64,000 bases of DNA from assembly GCF_003933735.1 (NCBI RefSeq), contig NZ_RSED01000021.1, positions 1 to 64,000 of the forward strand, in the 5' to 3' direction. Positions 20,826 to 30,112 of this stretch are shown piece after piece. Under the pieces are notes generated by a model that ran no database searches, had not been told where the DNA came from, and saw nothing but the letters and a program-made list of their open reading frames with translations. Numbering within the stretch: the first letter of the stretch is position 1; each line of letters opens with the position of its first letter. Made by a program: the position numbers and the translations under genes. The stretch comes from Aquabacterium soli. Lineage in GTDB: Bacteria; Pseudomonadota; Gammaproteobacteria; Burkholderiales; Burkholderiaceae_C.

Positions 20826-20857
20826 AAGAAAAACCCCGGCCTGCAAGCCGGGGTTTT
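20826..20857 (-). terminator. Intrinsic terminator of gltA (possibly bidirectional)
   Basis: AACCCCGGC and GCCGGGGTT form a 9-bp stem around a CTGCAA/TTGCAG loop. On the minus strand it is followed by a TTTTTC run, and it lies about 50 nt after the gltA stop. TTTT on the plus strand would also allow termination from the other direction. Confidence 0.9.
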
Positions 20858-20906
20858 GCATGGGCCCGAAAGCCACCGCCCAAAGCGATGGCCAACGAGC
20901 AGCCGA

Positions 20907-22217
20907 TCAGCGTTGGCCGATGGGCGTGACGTCGCGCTTGGGCGAGCCGACGAACAACTGACGCGGACGGCCGATCTTGTACTCGGGGTCGCCGATCATT
21001 TCGTTCAGCTGGGCAATCCAGCCCACGGTGCGGGCCAGCGCGAAGATGGCCGTGAACAGAGGCACCGGGATGCCGATGGCGCGCTGCACGATGCCGGAGT
21101 AGAAGTCGACGTTCGGGTACAGCTTGCGCGACACGAAGTACTCGTCTTCCAGGGCGATCTTTTCCAGGGCCATGGCCAGCTTGAACATCGGGTCGTTCTG
21201 CAGGCCCAGCTCGTTCAGCACTTCGTGGCAGGTCTCGCGCATCAGCTTGGCACGCGGGTCATAGTTCTTGTACACGCGGTGACCGAAGCCCATCAGCTTG
21301 ACGCCGGAGTTCTTGTCCTTGACCTGGGCGATGAACTCGCCGATCTTTTCCACGCCGCCGTTCTTCTGGATGTCGGTCAGCATGTTCAGGGCAGCCTCGT
21401 TGGCACCGCCGTGAGCCGGGCCCCACAGGCAGGCCACGCCAGCGGCGATGGCGGCGAACGGGTTGGTGCCCGACGAGCCGCACAGGCGCACGGTCGAGGT
21501 CGACGCGTTCTGCTCGTGGTCGGCGTGCAGGATGAAGATGCGGTCCATGGCGCGCACCAGCACGTCATTGGGCTTGTACTCTTCGCACGGCGTGGCGAAC
21601 ATCATCCGCATGAAGTTCTCGGTGTACGAGAGGTCGTTCTTCGGGTAGATGTAGGGCTGACCGATGGTGTACTTGTAGGCCATGGCCACCAGCGTCGGCA
21701 TCTTGGCGATCAGGCGGATCGCGGCGATCTTGCGGTGCTCCGGATTGTTGATGTCCGTGCTGTCGTGGTAGAAGGCCGACAGGGCGCCGACCAGGCCGGT
21801 CATCACGGCCATCGGGTGCGCGTCGCGGCGGAAGCCGCGCAGGAAGAACTGCATCTGCTCGTTGACCATCGTGTGGTTGGTCACGCTCTTGACGAAGTCT
21901 TCCTTCTCGGCGCCGTTGGGCAGCTCGCCATTCAGCAGCAGGTAGCAGGTTTCCAGGAAGTCGCAGTTGGTGGCCAGCTGCTCGATGGGGTAGCCGCGGT
22001 ACAGCAGTTCACCCTTGTCGCCATCGATGTAGGTGATGGTCGAGTTGCAGGAGGCGGTGGACAGGAAGCCGGGGTCGTAGGTGAACTTGCCGGTCTGACC
22101 GTACAGCTTGCGGATGTCAATCACATCCGGGCCGATGGAGCCCTTGTAAATGGGCAGTTCCATGTTGGGGCTGCCGTCGGAGAACGACAGGGTGGCTTTC
22201 ACGTCGGACGGGGTCAT
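20907..22217 (-). CDS. gltA: Citrate synthase (type II, NADH-sensitive class)
   Basis: Condenses oxaloacetate with acetyl-CoA. The 436-residue protein begins at ATG 22217 ([12 protein letters not shown]), set by a TAGGAG Shine-Dalgarno 5 nt upstream; the GTG six nt further up lacks spacing. It has the long N-terminal beta-domain of gram-negative hexameric enzymes and the active-site segments [25 protein letters not shown] and, near the C-terminus, an LAR(T)VGWIAQ stretch. It is the last gene of the sdhCDAB-sdhE-gltA block, but a 128-nt gap before it may carry its own promoter. A second citrate-synthase homologue (prpC) occurs at 36496-37668. Confidence 0.97.
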   Translation of the reverse strand: MTPSDVKATLSFSDGSPNMELPIYKGSIGPDVIDIRKLYGQTGKFTYDPGFLSTASCNSTITYIDGDKGELLYRGYPIEQLATNCDFLETCYLLLNGELPNGAEKEDFVKSVTNHTMVNEQMQFFLRGFRRDAHPMAVMTGLVGALSAFYHDSTDINNPEHRKIAAIRLIAKMPTLVAMAYKYTIGQPYIYPKNDLSYTENFMRMMFATPCEEYKPNDVLVRAMDRIFILHADHEQNASTSTVRLCGSSGTNPFAAIAAGVACLWGPAHGGANEAALNMLTDIQKNGGVEKIGEFIAQVKDKNSGVKLMGFGHRVYKNYDPRAKLMRETCHEVLNELGLQNDPMFKLAMALEKIALEDEYFVSRKLYPNVDFYSGIVQRAIGIPVPLFTAIFALARTVGWIAQLNEMIGDPEYKIGRPRQLFVGSPKRDVTPIGQR

Positions 22218-22345
22218 GAGCACTCCTACTAGGGGTCGGTCTTGTGAGAGACGATTATCGGTGACTAGGGATTAACCTTGGTCGGCATTATGGGTCTTGC
22301 ACACACCCCATCAGTCCTTCGACTCGGGGGGTACAAAACACCCGA

Positions 22346-22657
22346 CTACGCCCGGGGAACCCGCATCAACGACAACACCTGTACGACTTCTGCGCTGGCC
22401 AGATCGCCTTCCGGTTCCTTGCGGGACAGGAGCAGATCGAGCAGGTCATTGTCAGACAGGTCCATCAATTGAAGCAAGCCCTGGACCAGCGGCGTGGTCA
22501 GGTGGTCGCCATGGCGCTCGAAGAACTTGTCGATGAAGATGTCGTTCTCGAGCAGGCCACGGCGGCAACGCCAGCGCAGCCGCCGCAGCAGATCCGCATC
22601 GGGTGCGGCCGGGGTGCTGACGTCGGTATCGGGCATGGACTGGCGTTGTTCGGTCAT
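22346..22657 (-). CDS. sdhE: FAD assembly factor SdhE
   Basis: Promotes covalent attachment of FAD to SdhA. The 103-residue protein has the family motif RGLLE (Arg33-Gly-x-x-Glu37) in RRLRWRCRRGLLENDI and the conserved DNDLLDLLL segment. A 20-residue N-terminal extension (MTEQRQSMPDTDVSTPAAPD) is longer than usual; Met8 could be an alternative start. It follows sdhB by 13 nt, so it is coexpressed with the complex it matures. Confidence 0.93.
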   Translation of the reverse strand: MTEQRQSMPDTDVSTPAAPDADLLRRLRWRCRRGLLENDIFIDKFFERHGDHLTTPLVQGLLQLMDLSDNDLLDLLLSRKEPEGDLASAEVVQVLSLMRVPRA

Positions 22658-22670
22658 CGCAAGGCTGGGT

Positions 22671-23372
22671 TCAGACGGCGCGGCGCACCATCAGTTCCTT
22701 GATCTTGCCGATGGCCTTGGTGGGGTTCAGACCCTTGGGGCACACGTCCACGCAGTTCATGATGGTGTGGCATCGGAACAGGCGGTACGGGTCTTCCAGG
22801 TTGTCCAGGCGCTCGGCCGTGCCTTCGTCGCGGCTGTCGGCGATGAAGCGATAGGCCTGCAGCAGACCGGCGGGGCCCACGAACTTGTCGGGGTTCCACC
22901 AGAAGCTGGGGCAGCTGGTGGAACAGCTGGCGCACAGGATGCACTCGTACAGGCCATCGAGTTCTTCACGCTCTTCAGGCGACTGCAGACGCTCTTTCTC
23001 GGGCGGCGGCGTGTCGTTGATGAGGTAGGGCTTGATGGAGTTGTACTGCTTGAAGAACTGCGTCATGTCCACGATCAGGTCGCGGACCACGGGCAGACCG
23101 GGCAGCGGCTTGAGCACGATCACGCCGGGCAGCGTGCGCATGTTGGTCAGGCAGGCCAGACCGTTCTTGCCGTTGATGTTCATGGCGTCCGAACCACACA
23201 CGCCTTCACGGCACGAGCGGCGGAACGACAGGGTGGGATCGACCGCCTTGAGCTTGACCAGAGCGTCCAGCAGCATGCGCTCGTGGCCGTCGAGTTCCAC
23301 CTCGATGGTCTGCATGTAGGGCTTGGCGTCCTTGTCCGGGTCGTAGCGGTAGATCTGGAATGTGCGCTTCAT
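22671..23372 (-). CDS. sdhB: Succinate dehydrogenase iron-sulfur subunit
   Basis: Carries electrons from FAD to quinone in complex II. The 233-residue protein has a [2Fe-2S] domain (Cys54, Cys59, Asp62, Cys74 in [13 protein letters not shown]) and C-terminal [12 protein letters not shown] and [12 protein letters not shown] clusters for the [4Fe-4S] and [3Fe-4S] centres. It is 30 nt downstream of sdhA and 13 nt upstream of sdhE. Confidence 0.97.
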   Translation of the reverse strand: MKRTFQIYRYDPDKDAKPYMQTIEVELDGHERMLLDALVKLKAVDPTLSFRRSCREGVCGSDAMNINGKNGLACLTNMRTLPGVIVLKPLPGLPVVRDLIVDMTQFFKQYNSIKPYLINDTPPPEKERLQSPEEREELDGLYECILCASCSTSCPSFWWNPDKFVGPAGLLQAYRFIADSRDEGTAERLDNLEDPYRLFRCHTIMNCVDVCPKGLNPTKAIGKIKELMVRRAV

Positions 23373-23402
23373 GATGATTCCTAATTCCTGTGTCGCTGTC
23401 GG

Positions 23403-25181
23403 TCAGAACGTACGGACCTTCGGGGGAACGGATTCCACCGACAGGGGCTGCAGGTTCACGGGCTTGTAGTCCAGGCGGCTGCCTTCGGAGTACCACAGCG
23501 AGTGCTTCATCCAGTTCTCGTCGTCGCGGTTAGGGAAGTCGTCGTGGGCGTGGGCGCCACGGCTCTCCGGACGGGCGGCGGCAGCCACCATCGTGGCCTG
23601 GGCGGCTTCGATCAGGTTGTCGACTTCGAGGGCTTCGATGCGGGCTGTGTTGAAGACCTTGGAGTTGTCCTTCAGGCCAATGCCCTTGACGCGCTCACGC
23701 ACCTGGGCGATCTTCTTGACGCCTTCGTCCATGCTCTTTTGCGTGCGGAACACGCCGGCATGGGCCTGCATGGTCGAACGGATCTCGTTGGCGACATCCT
23801 GCGAGTACTCGCCGTTCCTGGCGCTGTCCAGGCGGGCCAGGCGCGACAGGGTGTAGTCGGCGGCGTCCTTGGGCAGGGGCTTGTGCGCCTTCGTCTTGAG
23901 GTTGGTCTCGACGATGTGGTTGCCGGCGGCGCGGCCGAACACCACCAGGTCGAGCAGCGAGTTGGTGCCCAGGCGGTTGGCGCCGTGCACCGACACGCAG
24001 GAGCATTCACCCACGGCGTACAGGCCGTTGATGATCTCATTGTGCTTGCCGTTGGCGGGAATCACCACCTGGCCGTACACATTGGTCGGGATGCCGCCCA
24101 TCTGGTAGTGGATGGTGGGCACGACCGGGATCGGCTCCTTGGTGATGTCGACGTTGGCGAAGTTGTGGCCGATCTCGAACACCGAAGGCAGGCGCTTGTG
24201 GATGGTCTCGGCGCCCAGGTGGGTCATGTCGAGCACGACGTAGTCCTTGTTGGGACCACAGCCACGGCCTTCCTTGATCTCCTGGTCCATCGAGCGGGAC
24301 ACGAAGTCGCGTGGAGCCAGATCCTTCAGGGTGGGCGCGTAGCGCTCCATGAAGCGCTCGCCGTTGCTGTTGCGCAGGATGGCGCCTTCGCCACGGCAGC
24401 CTTCGGTCAGCAGCACGCCAGCGCCGGCCACGCCGGTGGGGTGGAACTGCCAGAACTCCATGTCTTCCAGGGGGATGCCGGCGCGTGCCGCCATGCCCAG
24501 GCCGTCACCGGTGTTGATGAAGGCGTTGGTCGACGCTTGATAGATGCGGCCGGCGCCACCGGTGGCGAACAGCACGGTCTTGGCGTGCAGCACGTGCACG
24601 TCGCCGGTTTCCATCTCGAGGGCGGTCACGCCCACGGCATCACCGTCGGCGTCGCGGATGATGTCCAGCGCCATCCACTCGACAAAGAACTGCGTGCGGG
24701 CCTTGACGTTCTGCTGGTACAGCGTGTGCAGCAGGGCGTGGCCCGTGCGGTCGGCCGCGGCGCAGGCGCGCTGCACGGGCTTCTCGCCGTAGTTGGCGGT
24801 GTGGCCACCGAAGGGGCGCTGGTAGATGGTGCCGTCGGCGTTGCGGTCGAAGGGCATGCCGAAGTGCTCGAGCTCGTACACGACCTTGGGCGCTTCACGG
24901 CACATGAACTCGATGGCGTCCTGGTCGCCCAGCCAGTCGGAGCCCTTGATGGTGTCGTAGAAGTGGTAGTGCCAGTTGTCTTCGGACATGTTGCCCAGCG
25001 AGGCACCGATCCCGCCCTGTGCCGCCACGGTGTGCGAGCGGGTGGGGAAGACCTTGGACAGCACGGCCACGTTCAGGCCGGCCAGGGACAGTTGCAGCGA
25101 CGCGCGCATGCCGGAGCCGCCGGCACCAACGATCACGACATCGAACTTGCGGGTGGGGAGAGAGGTCACGATAGCGGTCAT
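23403..25181 (-). CDS. sdhA: Succinate dehydrogenase flavoprotein subunit
   Basis: Catalytic subunit of complex II. In 592 residues it shows the FAD Rossmann motif VIVGAGGSGMRASL (17-30), the covalent-FAD histidine His50 in TRSHTVAAQGG, and the HPTG and RSMDQEI active-site segments. It starts 3 nt after sdhD ends, giving tight coupling. Order and size are typical of betaproteobacteria. Confidence 0.97.
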   Translation of the reverse strand: MTAIVTSLPTRKFDVVIVGAGGSGMRASLQLSLAGLNVAVLSKVFPTRSHTVAAQGGIGASLGNMSEDNWHYHFYDTIKGSDWLGDQDAIEFMCREAPKVVYELEHFGMPFDRNADGTIYQRPFGGHTANYGEKPVQRACAAADRTGHALLHTLYQQNVKARTQFFVEWMALDIIRDADGDAVGVTALEMETGDVHVLHAKTVLFATGGAGRIYQASTNAFINTGDGLGMAARAGIPLEDMEFWQFHPTGVAGAGVLLTEGCRGEGAILRNSNGERFMERYAPTLKDLAPRDFVSRSMDQEIKEGRGCGPNKDYVVLDMTHLGAETIHKRLPSVFEIGHNFANVDITKEPIPVVPTIHYQMGGIPTNVYGQVVIPANGKHNEIINGLYAVGECSCVSVHGANRLGTNSLLDLVVFGRAAGNHIVETNLKTKAHKPLPKDAADYTLSRLARLDSARNGEYSQDVANEIRSTMQAHAGVFRTQKSMDEGVKKIAQVRERVKGIGLKDNSKVFNTARIEALEVDNLIEAAQATMVAAAARPESRGAHAHDDFPNRDDENWMKHSLWYSEGSRLDYKPVNLQPLSVESVPPKVRTF

Positions 25182-25184
25182 TTT

Positions 25185-25547
25185 TTACAGCCTCCAGAGC
25201 ACTTGGATGGACCAGCCGGCGCAGCCCACGAGCCACACGATGCTGAACACTTGCAGGCCCAGGCGGATGCCGACCGGCTTGATGTAGTCCATGAAGATGT
25301 CACGGACGCCCACCCACACGTGGTAGAGGATGGAGAGGATGACCACGAAGGTCAGGAACTTCATCCACTGCTGGGAGAAGATGGCAGCCCACTTGTAGTA
25401 GCTGACCGGCTCGCCGATGACGACCTGCAGCAGCAGCACGATGGTGAACAGCGCCATGATGATGGCGGTGGCGCGCTGGGCGATCCAGTCGCGCAGGCCG
25501 TAGTGCGCACCCGTGACGATGCGCTTGGTACCGTAGTTTTGAGACAT
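25185..25547 (-). CDS. sdhD: Succinate dehydrogenase membrane anchor subunit
   Basis: A 120-residue protein with three transmembrane helices (about 25-45, 63-83, 95-116) anchoring SdhAB. The YHVWVGVRDIFMDYIKP segment after helix 2 corresponds to the haem/quinone-site loop of SdhD. The start at ATG 25547 (MSQNYGTKRIVTG) is preceded by AGGAAA. The frame is open upstream through sdhC, but that part is a shadow. Confidence 0.93.
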   Translation of the reverse strand: MSQNYGTKRIVTGAHYGLRDWIAQRATAIIMALFTIVLLLQVVIGEPVSYYKWAAIFSQQWMKFLTFVVILSILYHVWVGVRDIFMDYIKPVGIRLGLQVFSIVWLVGCAGWSIQVLWRL

Positions 25548-25570
25548 GGGGACGTTTCCTGCGGTGGAGA

Positions 25571-26005
25571 TCAGAACAGGCCGAACAGCTTGGCGCCCAG
25601 CACCAGCGTGAGCAGCACGCTGATGGCCAGCACGGCCACGGCGGTGTTGTGTCCGGATTGTTTGGTCACGGCGTCGTGGTTGAAGTCCATCAGCAGATGG
25701 CGCACACCGGCGCAGAAGTGGTGCAGGTAGGACCAGATCAGGCCCAGCGCGACCAGCTTGAAGAACCAACCGGGCACGAAGCCGCAACCCGCCACGAACA
25801 GCGACGTGAAGCGGTCGTAGCTGATCTCGGAGGTCACGCTGGTGTCGAACATCCAGATGACGAAGGGCAAGAGGACGAACATCACGACGCCGCTGATGCG
25901 GTGCAGGATCGAGACGATCCCGGCTGGCGGCAGGCGGTAGCTGACAAGGTCAGTGACGTGGATGTTCCTGTAGACGGGGCGGGGAGTTTTCGCGTTGTCA
26001 GCCAT
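25571..26005 (-). CDS. sdhC: Succinate dehydrogenase cytochrome b556 subunit
   Basis: A 144-residue membrane anchor. It has the family start PRPVYRNIHVTDLVSYRLPPAGIVSILHRISG, three transmembrane helices, and the haem-ligand segment YLHHFCAGVRHLLMDFNHD. It is the first gene of the sdhCDAB unit, 23 nt ahead of sdhD. Confidence 0.95.
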   Translation of the reverse strand: MADNAKTPRPVYRNIHVTDLVSYRLPPAGIVSILHRISGVVMFVLLPFVIWMFDTSVTSEISYDRFTSLFVAGCGFVPGWFFKLVALGLIWSYLHHFCAGVRHLLMDFNHDAVTKQSGHNTAVAVLAISVLLTLVLGAKLFGLF

Positions 26006-26051
26006 TTTTGGAGGGCTCTACGAGCGTCGTGGAACGGTTACAGAATCTTGA

Positions 26052-26080
26052 ATTTTAGGGCAATCCCTTGCGCTAGGCAC
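26052..26080 (-). promoter_or_regulatory. Possible sdh promoter (-10 TAAAAT)
   Basis: On the minus strand GCCCTAAAATTC lies about 50 nt before the sdhC start and contains a good -10 hexamer TAAAAT; the -35 region (GTGCCT at 17-nt spacing) is poor, suggesting activator dependence or a different start. The 148-nt sdhC/gntR gap shows no copy of the 18-bp palindrome found at 27086. Confidence 0.35.
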
Positions 26081-26153
26081 CTGCTCGGGTTTGCGTCGTT
26101 GCGTGACACATGCCATGGGCGGCGCGGGGAGGGGCAAGGAACGAGTGGTGTTT

Positions 26154-26951
26154 TCAGTTCAGCTCGTTGCGGTAGTGGTGCGCCTCCGTTCGGTACAGGC
26201 CGCGGCGCAGTTCCACCGGCTGGTCGTCGTAGGTGCGCGCCAGGCGCTCGACGCTCAGCAGGGGGTGCCCCACCTCGACTCGCAGCAGGTCTGCGACAGC
26301 CGGATCAGCCGCCACCGCCCGCAACTTCTCTTCGGCCCGGATCATGCGGACGCCGAATTCGGTCTCGAAGAACCCGTACATCGGGCCCTTGTATTCGTTC
26401 ATGCGCTCGGCGGTCAGGCCCTTGAACAGGTGACCCGGCAGCCAGATGTCGTCCAGCACCACGGGTGTGCCGGAAAAATGCAGCACGCGCCGCACCTCGA
26501 TGACCATGTCGCCGGCCTTCAGGCCCAGCGCGCGGGCGATGTCGGCCGGGGCGCGCAGGCGGCGACAATCGAGCAGTTCGCGCTTGACGGTGCCGGCGGG
26601 ATCAGGTTTGTCGGGGGTCAGGCGCAGGAAGCGCCACTGCACTTTTTCTTCGGCATGGGTGGACACGAAGGTGCCCTTGCCCTGCCGACGCACGAGCAGG
26701 TTTTCTTGCGCCAGTTCGTCGATCGCCTTGCGCACGGTACCCTGGCTGACCTTGAAGCGGGCAGCCAGATCGATTTCGCTGGGGATGGCTTCTCCGGGAC
26801 GCCATTCACCGGCCTGCAGGCTGCGCACGATCAAGGACTTGATCTGCTGGTACAGGGGACTGAAGGAGGGGCCGGCGATGGTGATCTGTTCCCCTTCGCC
26901 TGCGGGGGGCGATGCTTCCACGACTAAGGAGGCTTGAGGGGTTGATGACAC
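26154..26951 (-). CDS. GntR/HutC-family transcriptional regulator (probable TCA-cycle regulator)
   Basis: Has an N-terminal winged helix-turn-helix (about 31-97, with SPLYQQIK, PSEIDLAARFKVSQGTVRKAIDEL and RRQGKGTFV) and a C-terminal UTRA effector-binding domain (about 115-260), the HutC subfamily. The start is uncertain: GTG 26951 (VSSTPQASLVV, 265 residues) is chosen because sequence further upstream is Arg/Ser-rich and runs into the operator at 27086. It sits between the sdh operon and divergent mdh, with a perfect 18-bp palindrome in the divergent region, so autoregulation and control of mdh are plausible. The ligand is unknown; a TCA intermediate is only inferred from context. Confidence 0.85.
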   Translation of the reverse strand: MSSTPQASLVVEASPPAGEGEQITIAGPSFSPLYQQIKSLIVRSLQAGEWRPGEAIPSEIDLAARFKVSQGTVRKAIDELAQENLLVRRQGKGTFVSTHAEEKVQWRFLRLTPDKPDPAGTVKRELLDCRRLRAPADIARALGLKAGDMVIEVRRVLHFSGTPVVLDDIWLPGHLFKGLTAERMNEYKGPMYGFFETEFGVRMIRAEEKLRAVAADPAVADLLRVEVGHPLLSVERLARTYDDQPVELRRGLYRTEAHHYRNELN

Positions 26952-27085
26952 GGGGCGGGCTGTCCGGGGTCGGAATGGAACGTCGGGCGTCGGGCAGGCT
27001 TGTGGCCGGCCCGGAGATGCACCGGGTAGGTGCGGGCTGCATTGCACCACAAAACGACCTCCAGAGTCCAGATGAAATCTGAAAG

Positions 27086-27103
27086 ATGTCTTATATAAGA
27101 CAT
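27086..27103. promoter_or_regulatory. Perfect 18-bp palindromic operator, probable GntR-regulator site
   Basis: ATGTCTTAT followed by ATAAGACAT is a perfect palindrome, 99 nt before the mdh ATG and about 135 nt before the proposed gntR start. Symmetric GT-N-TA-N-AC cores are typical of HutC-type GntR sites. A second exact copy was not found near sdhC, gltA, prpB or acnB by eye. Confidence 0.7.
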
Positions 27104-27202
27104 AAGAGGATTGACGACTGCGGGACTGACGCCTAGACTCGCGGCGCGCTACACTCAAGGGTTGTCGCTAACCCTTCACCACACAATTTTCCGGAGTTGC
27201 CC

Positions 27203-28189
27203 ATGAGCAAAGCACCCGTTCGCGTCGCCGTCACCGGCGCCGCTGGTCAAATCGGCTACGCCCTGTTGTTCCGCATCGCCTCGGGCGAAATGCTCGGCAA
27301 GGACCAGCCCGTCATCCTGCAACTGCTGGAAATCCCCGACGAGAAGGCCCAGAACGCGCTGAAGGGCGTGATCATGGAGCTGGAAGACTGCGCTTTCCCG
27401 CTGCTGGCCGGCATCGAAGCCCACTCTGACCCCCTGCAAGCCTTCAAGGACACCGACTACGCTCTGCTGGTGGGTGCACGTCCCCGCGGCCCCGGCATGG
27501 AGCGCGCCGACCTGCTGGCCGCCAACGCCCAGATCTTCACCGCCCAAGGCAAGGCCCTGAACGCCGTGGCTTCGCGCAACGTGAAGGTGCTGGTGGTCGG
27601 CAACCCCGCCAACACCAATGCCTACATCGCCATGAAGTCGGCCCCGGACCTGCCGGCCAAGAACTTCACCGCCATGCTGCGCCTGGACCACAACCGCGCT
27701 GCTTCGCAACTGGCCGCCAAGACCGGCACCAAGGTCGGCGACATCCGCAAGCTGACGGTGTGGGGCAACCACTCGCCCACCATGTACGCCGACTACCGCT
27801 TCGCCACCACCAATGGCAAGTCGATCAAGGATCTGGTGAACGACCAGGTCTGGAACGCCGACACCTTCCTGCCGACCGTGGGCAAGCGTGGCGCCGCCAT
27901 CATCGCCGCACGCGGCCTGTCGTCGGCTGCCTCGGCCGCCAACGCCGCCATCGATCACATCCGTGACTGGGCTCTGGGCTCCAAGGGCGAATGGGTCACG
28001 ATGGGCGTGCCTTCGAACGGCGAATACGGCATCCCCAAGGACATCGTGTTCGGCTTCCCCGTCACCACAGAAAACGGCGAGTACAAGATCGTCGAAGGCC
28101 TGGAGATCGATGCCTTCTCGCAAGAAGCCATCAACAAGACCCTGGCCGAGCTGCAAGGCGAGCAAGACGGTGTCAAACACCTGCTGTGA
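27203..28189 (+). CDS. mdh: Malate dehydrogenase (NAD-dependent)
   Basis: Oxidises malate to oxaloacetate. The 328-residue protein starts at ATG 27203 ([19 protein letters not shown]), set by CCGGAG six nt upstream. It has the NAD-binding loop GAAGQIG (12-18), substrate arginines in RPRGPGMER, Asp162 (LRLDHNRA) and catalytic His190 (WGNHSPTMY). It is the cytosolic-MDH-like group 2 type common in betaproteobacteria, not the E. coli mitochondrial-like type. A strong terminator follows. Confidence 0.97.
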   Translation: MSKAPVRVAVTGAAGQIGYALLFRIASGEMLGKDQPVILQLLEIPDEKAQNALKGVIMELEDCAFPLLAGIEAHSDPLQAFKDTDYALLVGARPRGPGMERADLLAANAQIFTAQGKALNAVASRNVKVLVVGNPANTNAYIAMKSAPDLPAKNFTAMLRLDHNRAASQLAAKTGTKVGDIRKLTVWGNHSPTMYADYRFATTNGKSIKDLVNDQVWNADTFLPTVGKRGAAIIAARGLSSAASAANAAIDHIRDWALGSKGEWVTMGVPSNGEYGIPKDIVFGFPVTTENGEYKIVEGLEIDAFSQEAINKTLAELQGEQDGVKHLL

Positions 28190-28238
28190 TGTGAACTGAC
28201 GCGGCCGCCGCCAGGCGCCTGCGTCGTTCAAAGCAAAG

Positions 28239-28271
28239 ACCGGCCCCACGGCAACGTGGCGCCGGTTTTTT
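28239..28271 (+). terminator. Intrinsic terminator of mdh
   Basis: ACCGGC...GCCGGT stem with an inner CCCACG/CGTGG extension, followed directly by TTTTTT. It lies about 50 nt after the mdh stop codon and separates mdh from the convergent chemoreceptor gene. Confidence 0.85.
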
Positions 28272-28326
28272 CATGGGCGATTGAAACCTCGCCTCAGCAG
28301 CAAGCAAGAAAAGCGGGAATGCAGCC

Positions 28327-29871
28327 TCAGGCGGGCAGCTTGAACACCGACACCACGCGGGCCAGCGTGTCGGCCTGGTCCTTCAGGCTTTCCGCGGCCG
28401 CGGCGGACTCTTCCACCAGCGCGGCGTTCTGCTGGGTCATGTTGTCGAGCTGGGTCACGGCGGCATTGACCTGGCCGATGCCATCGGACTGCTCCGCCGA
28501 AGAGGTGGTGATCTCGCCGATGATGCCGGCCACGCGCCGCACGGCATCGACGATGGTCTCCATGGACGCGCCTGCATCCTTGACCAAGGCAGAGCCCGCG
28601 TCGACCTTGCCCACCGAGGCGCCAATCAGGGTCTTGATCTCGCGGGCGGCTTCGGCCACGCGCTGGGCCAGCGCACGCACCTCGGCCGCCACGACGGCAA
28701 AGCCCCTGCCCTGCTCGCCTGCCCGTGCGGCCTCGACCGCCGCATTGAGCGCCAGGATGTTGGTCTGGAACGCGATGCTGTCGATGACGCCGATGATGTC
28801 CACCACACGGCGCGAGCTTTCGCTGATCTCGTCCATGGTGCTCATGACCTGCGTCACCAGCGTGCCCCCCTGTCCAGCGGCAGCCGCGGCTCCACTGGCC
28901 AGCTGGTTGGCATTGCGGGCGGCATCGGCCGTGTGCTGGATGGCCCCCGACATCTGCTCCATGGACGAAGCGGTCTGCTCCAGGCTTGAAGCAGCCTGTT
29001 CGGTGCGGCCCGAGAGGTCCTGGCTGCCTGCGGCCACTTCGCTGCTGGCCGTCTTGATGGAGTCGGTGGCTGCGCGCACATCGCCGACGATGTTGCGCAA
29101 CGAGCGCTGCATGTCATTGAGGCCCTGCAGCACGTCGGACACTTCGTCGCGGCCTTGTGCATCGAGGTCGCGCGACAGATCCCCTGCGGCGATCGCCTGC
29201 GTGGCCACCGCGGCCCGGCGCAGCGGCACGGTCACGGACCGCGAGATCAACCAGGCACACGCCCCGCCGGACAGCAGGCACAGTGCGGCCAGCGCCAGCA
29301 ACAACAAGCGGGCACGCCCCACGGTCTGGTTGGTGTCGGCGGTCTGCTGCTCAGCCAGGCTGCGCTGGTAGGTCTGGTAATCGTGGATGGCGGTGAGGTA
29401 GCGCGTGGCTGCCGGCATCAACTGGCTGCTCAGGGCCTCCTTGGCGCCCGGGTCGTCCAGCTCCAGCAGTTGGAAGATGGCATCGCGCGAGGTGATGTAA
29501 GCCTTGCGGCGCGCCGCGATGTCGGCGAACTTGGCTTTTTCTTCCTCTGAACTGAGTGAGCCTTCCAGTTGCTTTTGCAGGGCCGTGATCTCGGCGGAGG
29601 TGGCCTTGATCAGGGGGGCGAAATGTTTTTCGACCTCATCGTTCCCCCCGGATTTGGCAATCGCCAAGGTGCGGTTGACGTTCAGCAGGGTCATGCCCTC
29701 CCAGCGCAGGGCTTCTTGTGCGCGCTCCTGGGCCAGGGTGTTGGCCTGGATGTTGCCCAGGGTGTGGCCCAGCCGCTCCCAGCCGATCGACGCGATCAGG
29801 GCAGCCAGCACGAGCACCGTGCCGAAGCCGAACCCGAGACGGGCGCCCAGCTTGAGCTGATTGAGTTTCAT
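28327..29871 (-). CDS. Methyl-accepting chemotaxis protein
   Basis: Transmembrane chemoreceptor of 514 residues. It has TM1 (about 10-30), a periplasmic four-helix-bundle sensor (about 31-187, consistent with 4HB_MCP/Tar-like), TM2 (about 188-208), HAMP (about 210-262) and a signalling domain. The hairpin tip reads [37 protein letters not shown], and methylation-helix motifs surround it ([13 protein letters not shown]). The C-terminus (VSVFKLPA) lacks the NWETF CheR-tethering pentapeptide. The neighbours mdh and a CitE-like lyase suggest, but do not show, sensing of an organic acid. The 241-nt gap upstream is divergent to the lyase and shows no clear operator. Confidence 0.9.
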   Translation of the reverse strand: MKLNQLKLGARLGFGFGTVLVLAALIASIGWERLGHTLGNIQANTLAQERAQEALRWEGMTLLNVNRTLAIAKSGGNDEVEKHFAPLIKATSAEITALQKQLEGSLSSEEEKAKFADIAARRKAYITSRDAIFQLLELDDPGAKEALSSQLMPAATRYLTAIHDYQTYQRSLAEQQTADTNQTVGRARLLLLALAALCLLSGGACAWLISRSVTVPLRRAAVATQAIAAGDLSRDLDAQGRDEVSDVLQGLNDMQRSLRNIVGDVRAATDSIKTASSEVAAGSQDLSGRTEQAASSLEQTASSMEQMSGAIQHTADAARNANQLASGAAAAAGQGGTLVTQVMSTMDEISESSRRVVDIIGVIDSIAFQTNILALNAAVEAARAGEQGRGFAVVAAEVRALAQRVAEAAREIKTLIGASVGKVDAGSALVKDAGASMETIVDAVRRVAGIIGEITTSSAEQSDGIGQVNAAVTQLDNMTQQNAALVEESAAAAESLKDQADTLARVVSVFKLPA

Positions 29872-30112
29872 GAGCAGTCACCTCGGCGATGGTTGTGCGC
29901 GGACTGTCCCTGTCAACCACGCCGGGCGTCCGCTTGTCCTGGCTTTGATCACTATCGGCATTTTTTCGCCAAACAATAGGCCCGCCATGCGCCGCCTCGC
30001 CGGGTGAGGCCCCGGCGATGACCGGGAGGATGTCAGGGTGGGTGGCGGCCCCTGGCATACTCGTTGTGCAGCGGGTGCAGCCGCCCCCGATCTTCATCGC
30101 CCCTCCAGCCCG

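Noticed and set aside
20159-20876. Overlapping open frames on both strands in the leuC-gltA gap
   Set aside because: They lie inside the inverted repeat pair and their peptides repeat the element, not a protein family. No ribosome site and no domain.
23502-25730. 742-codon plus-strand open frame
   Set aside because: Antisense to sdhA and sdhD; no motif of its own.
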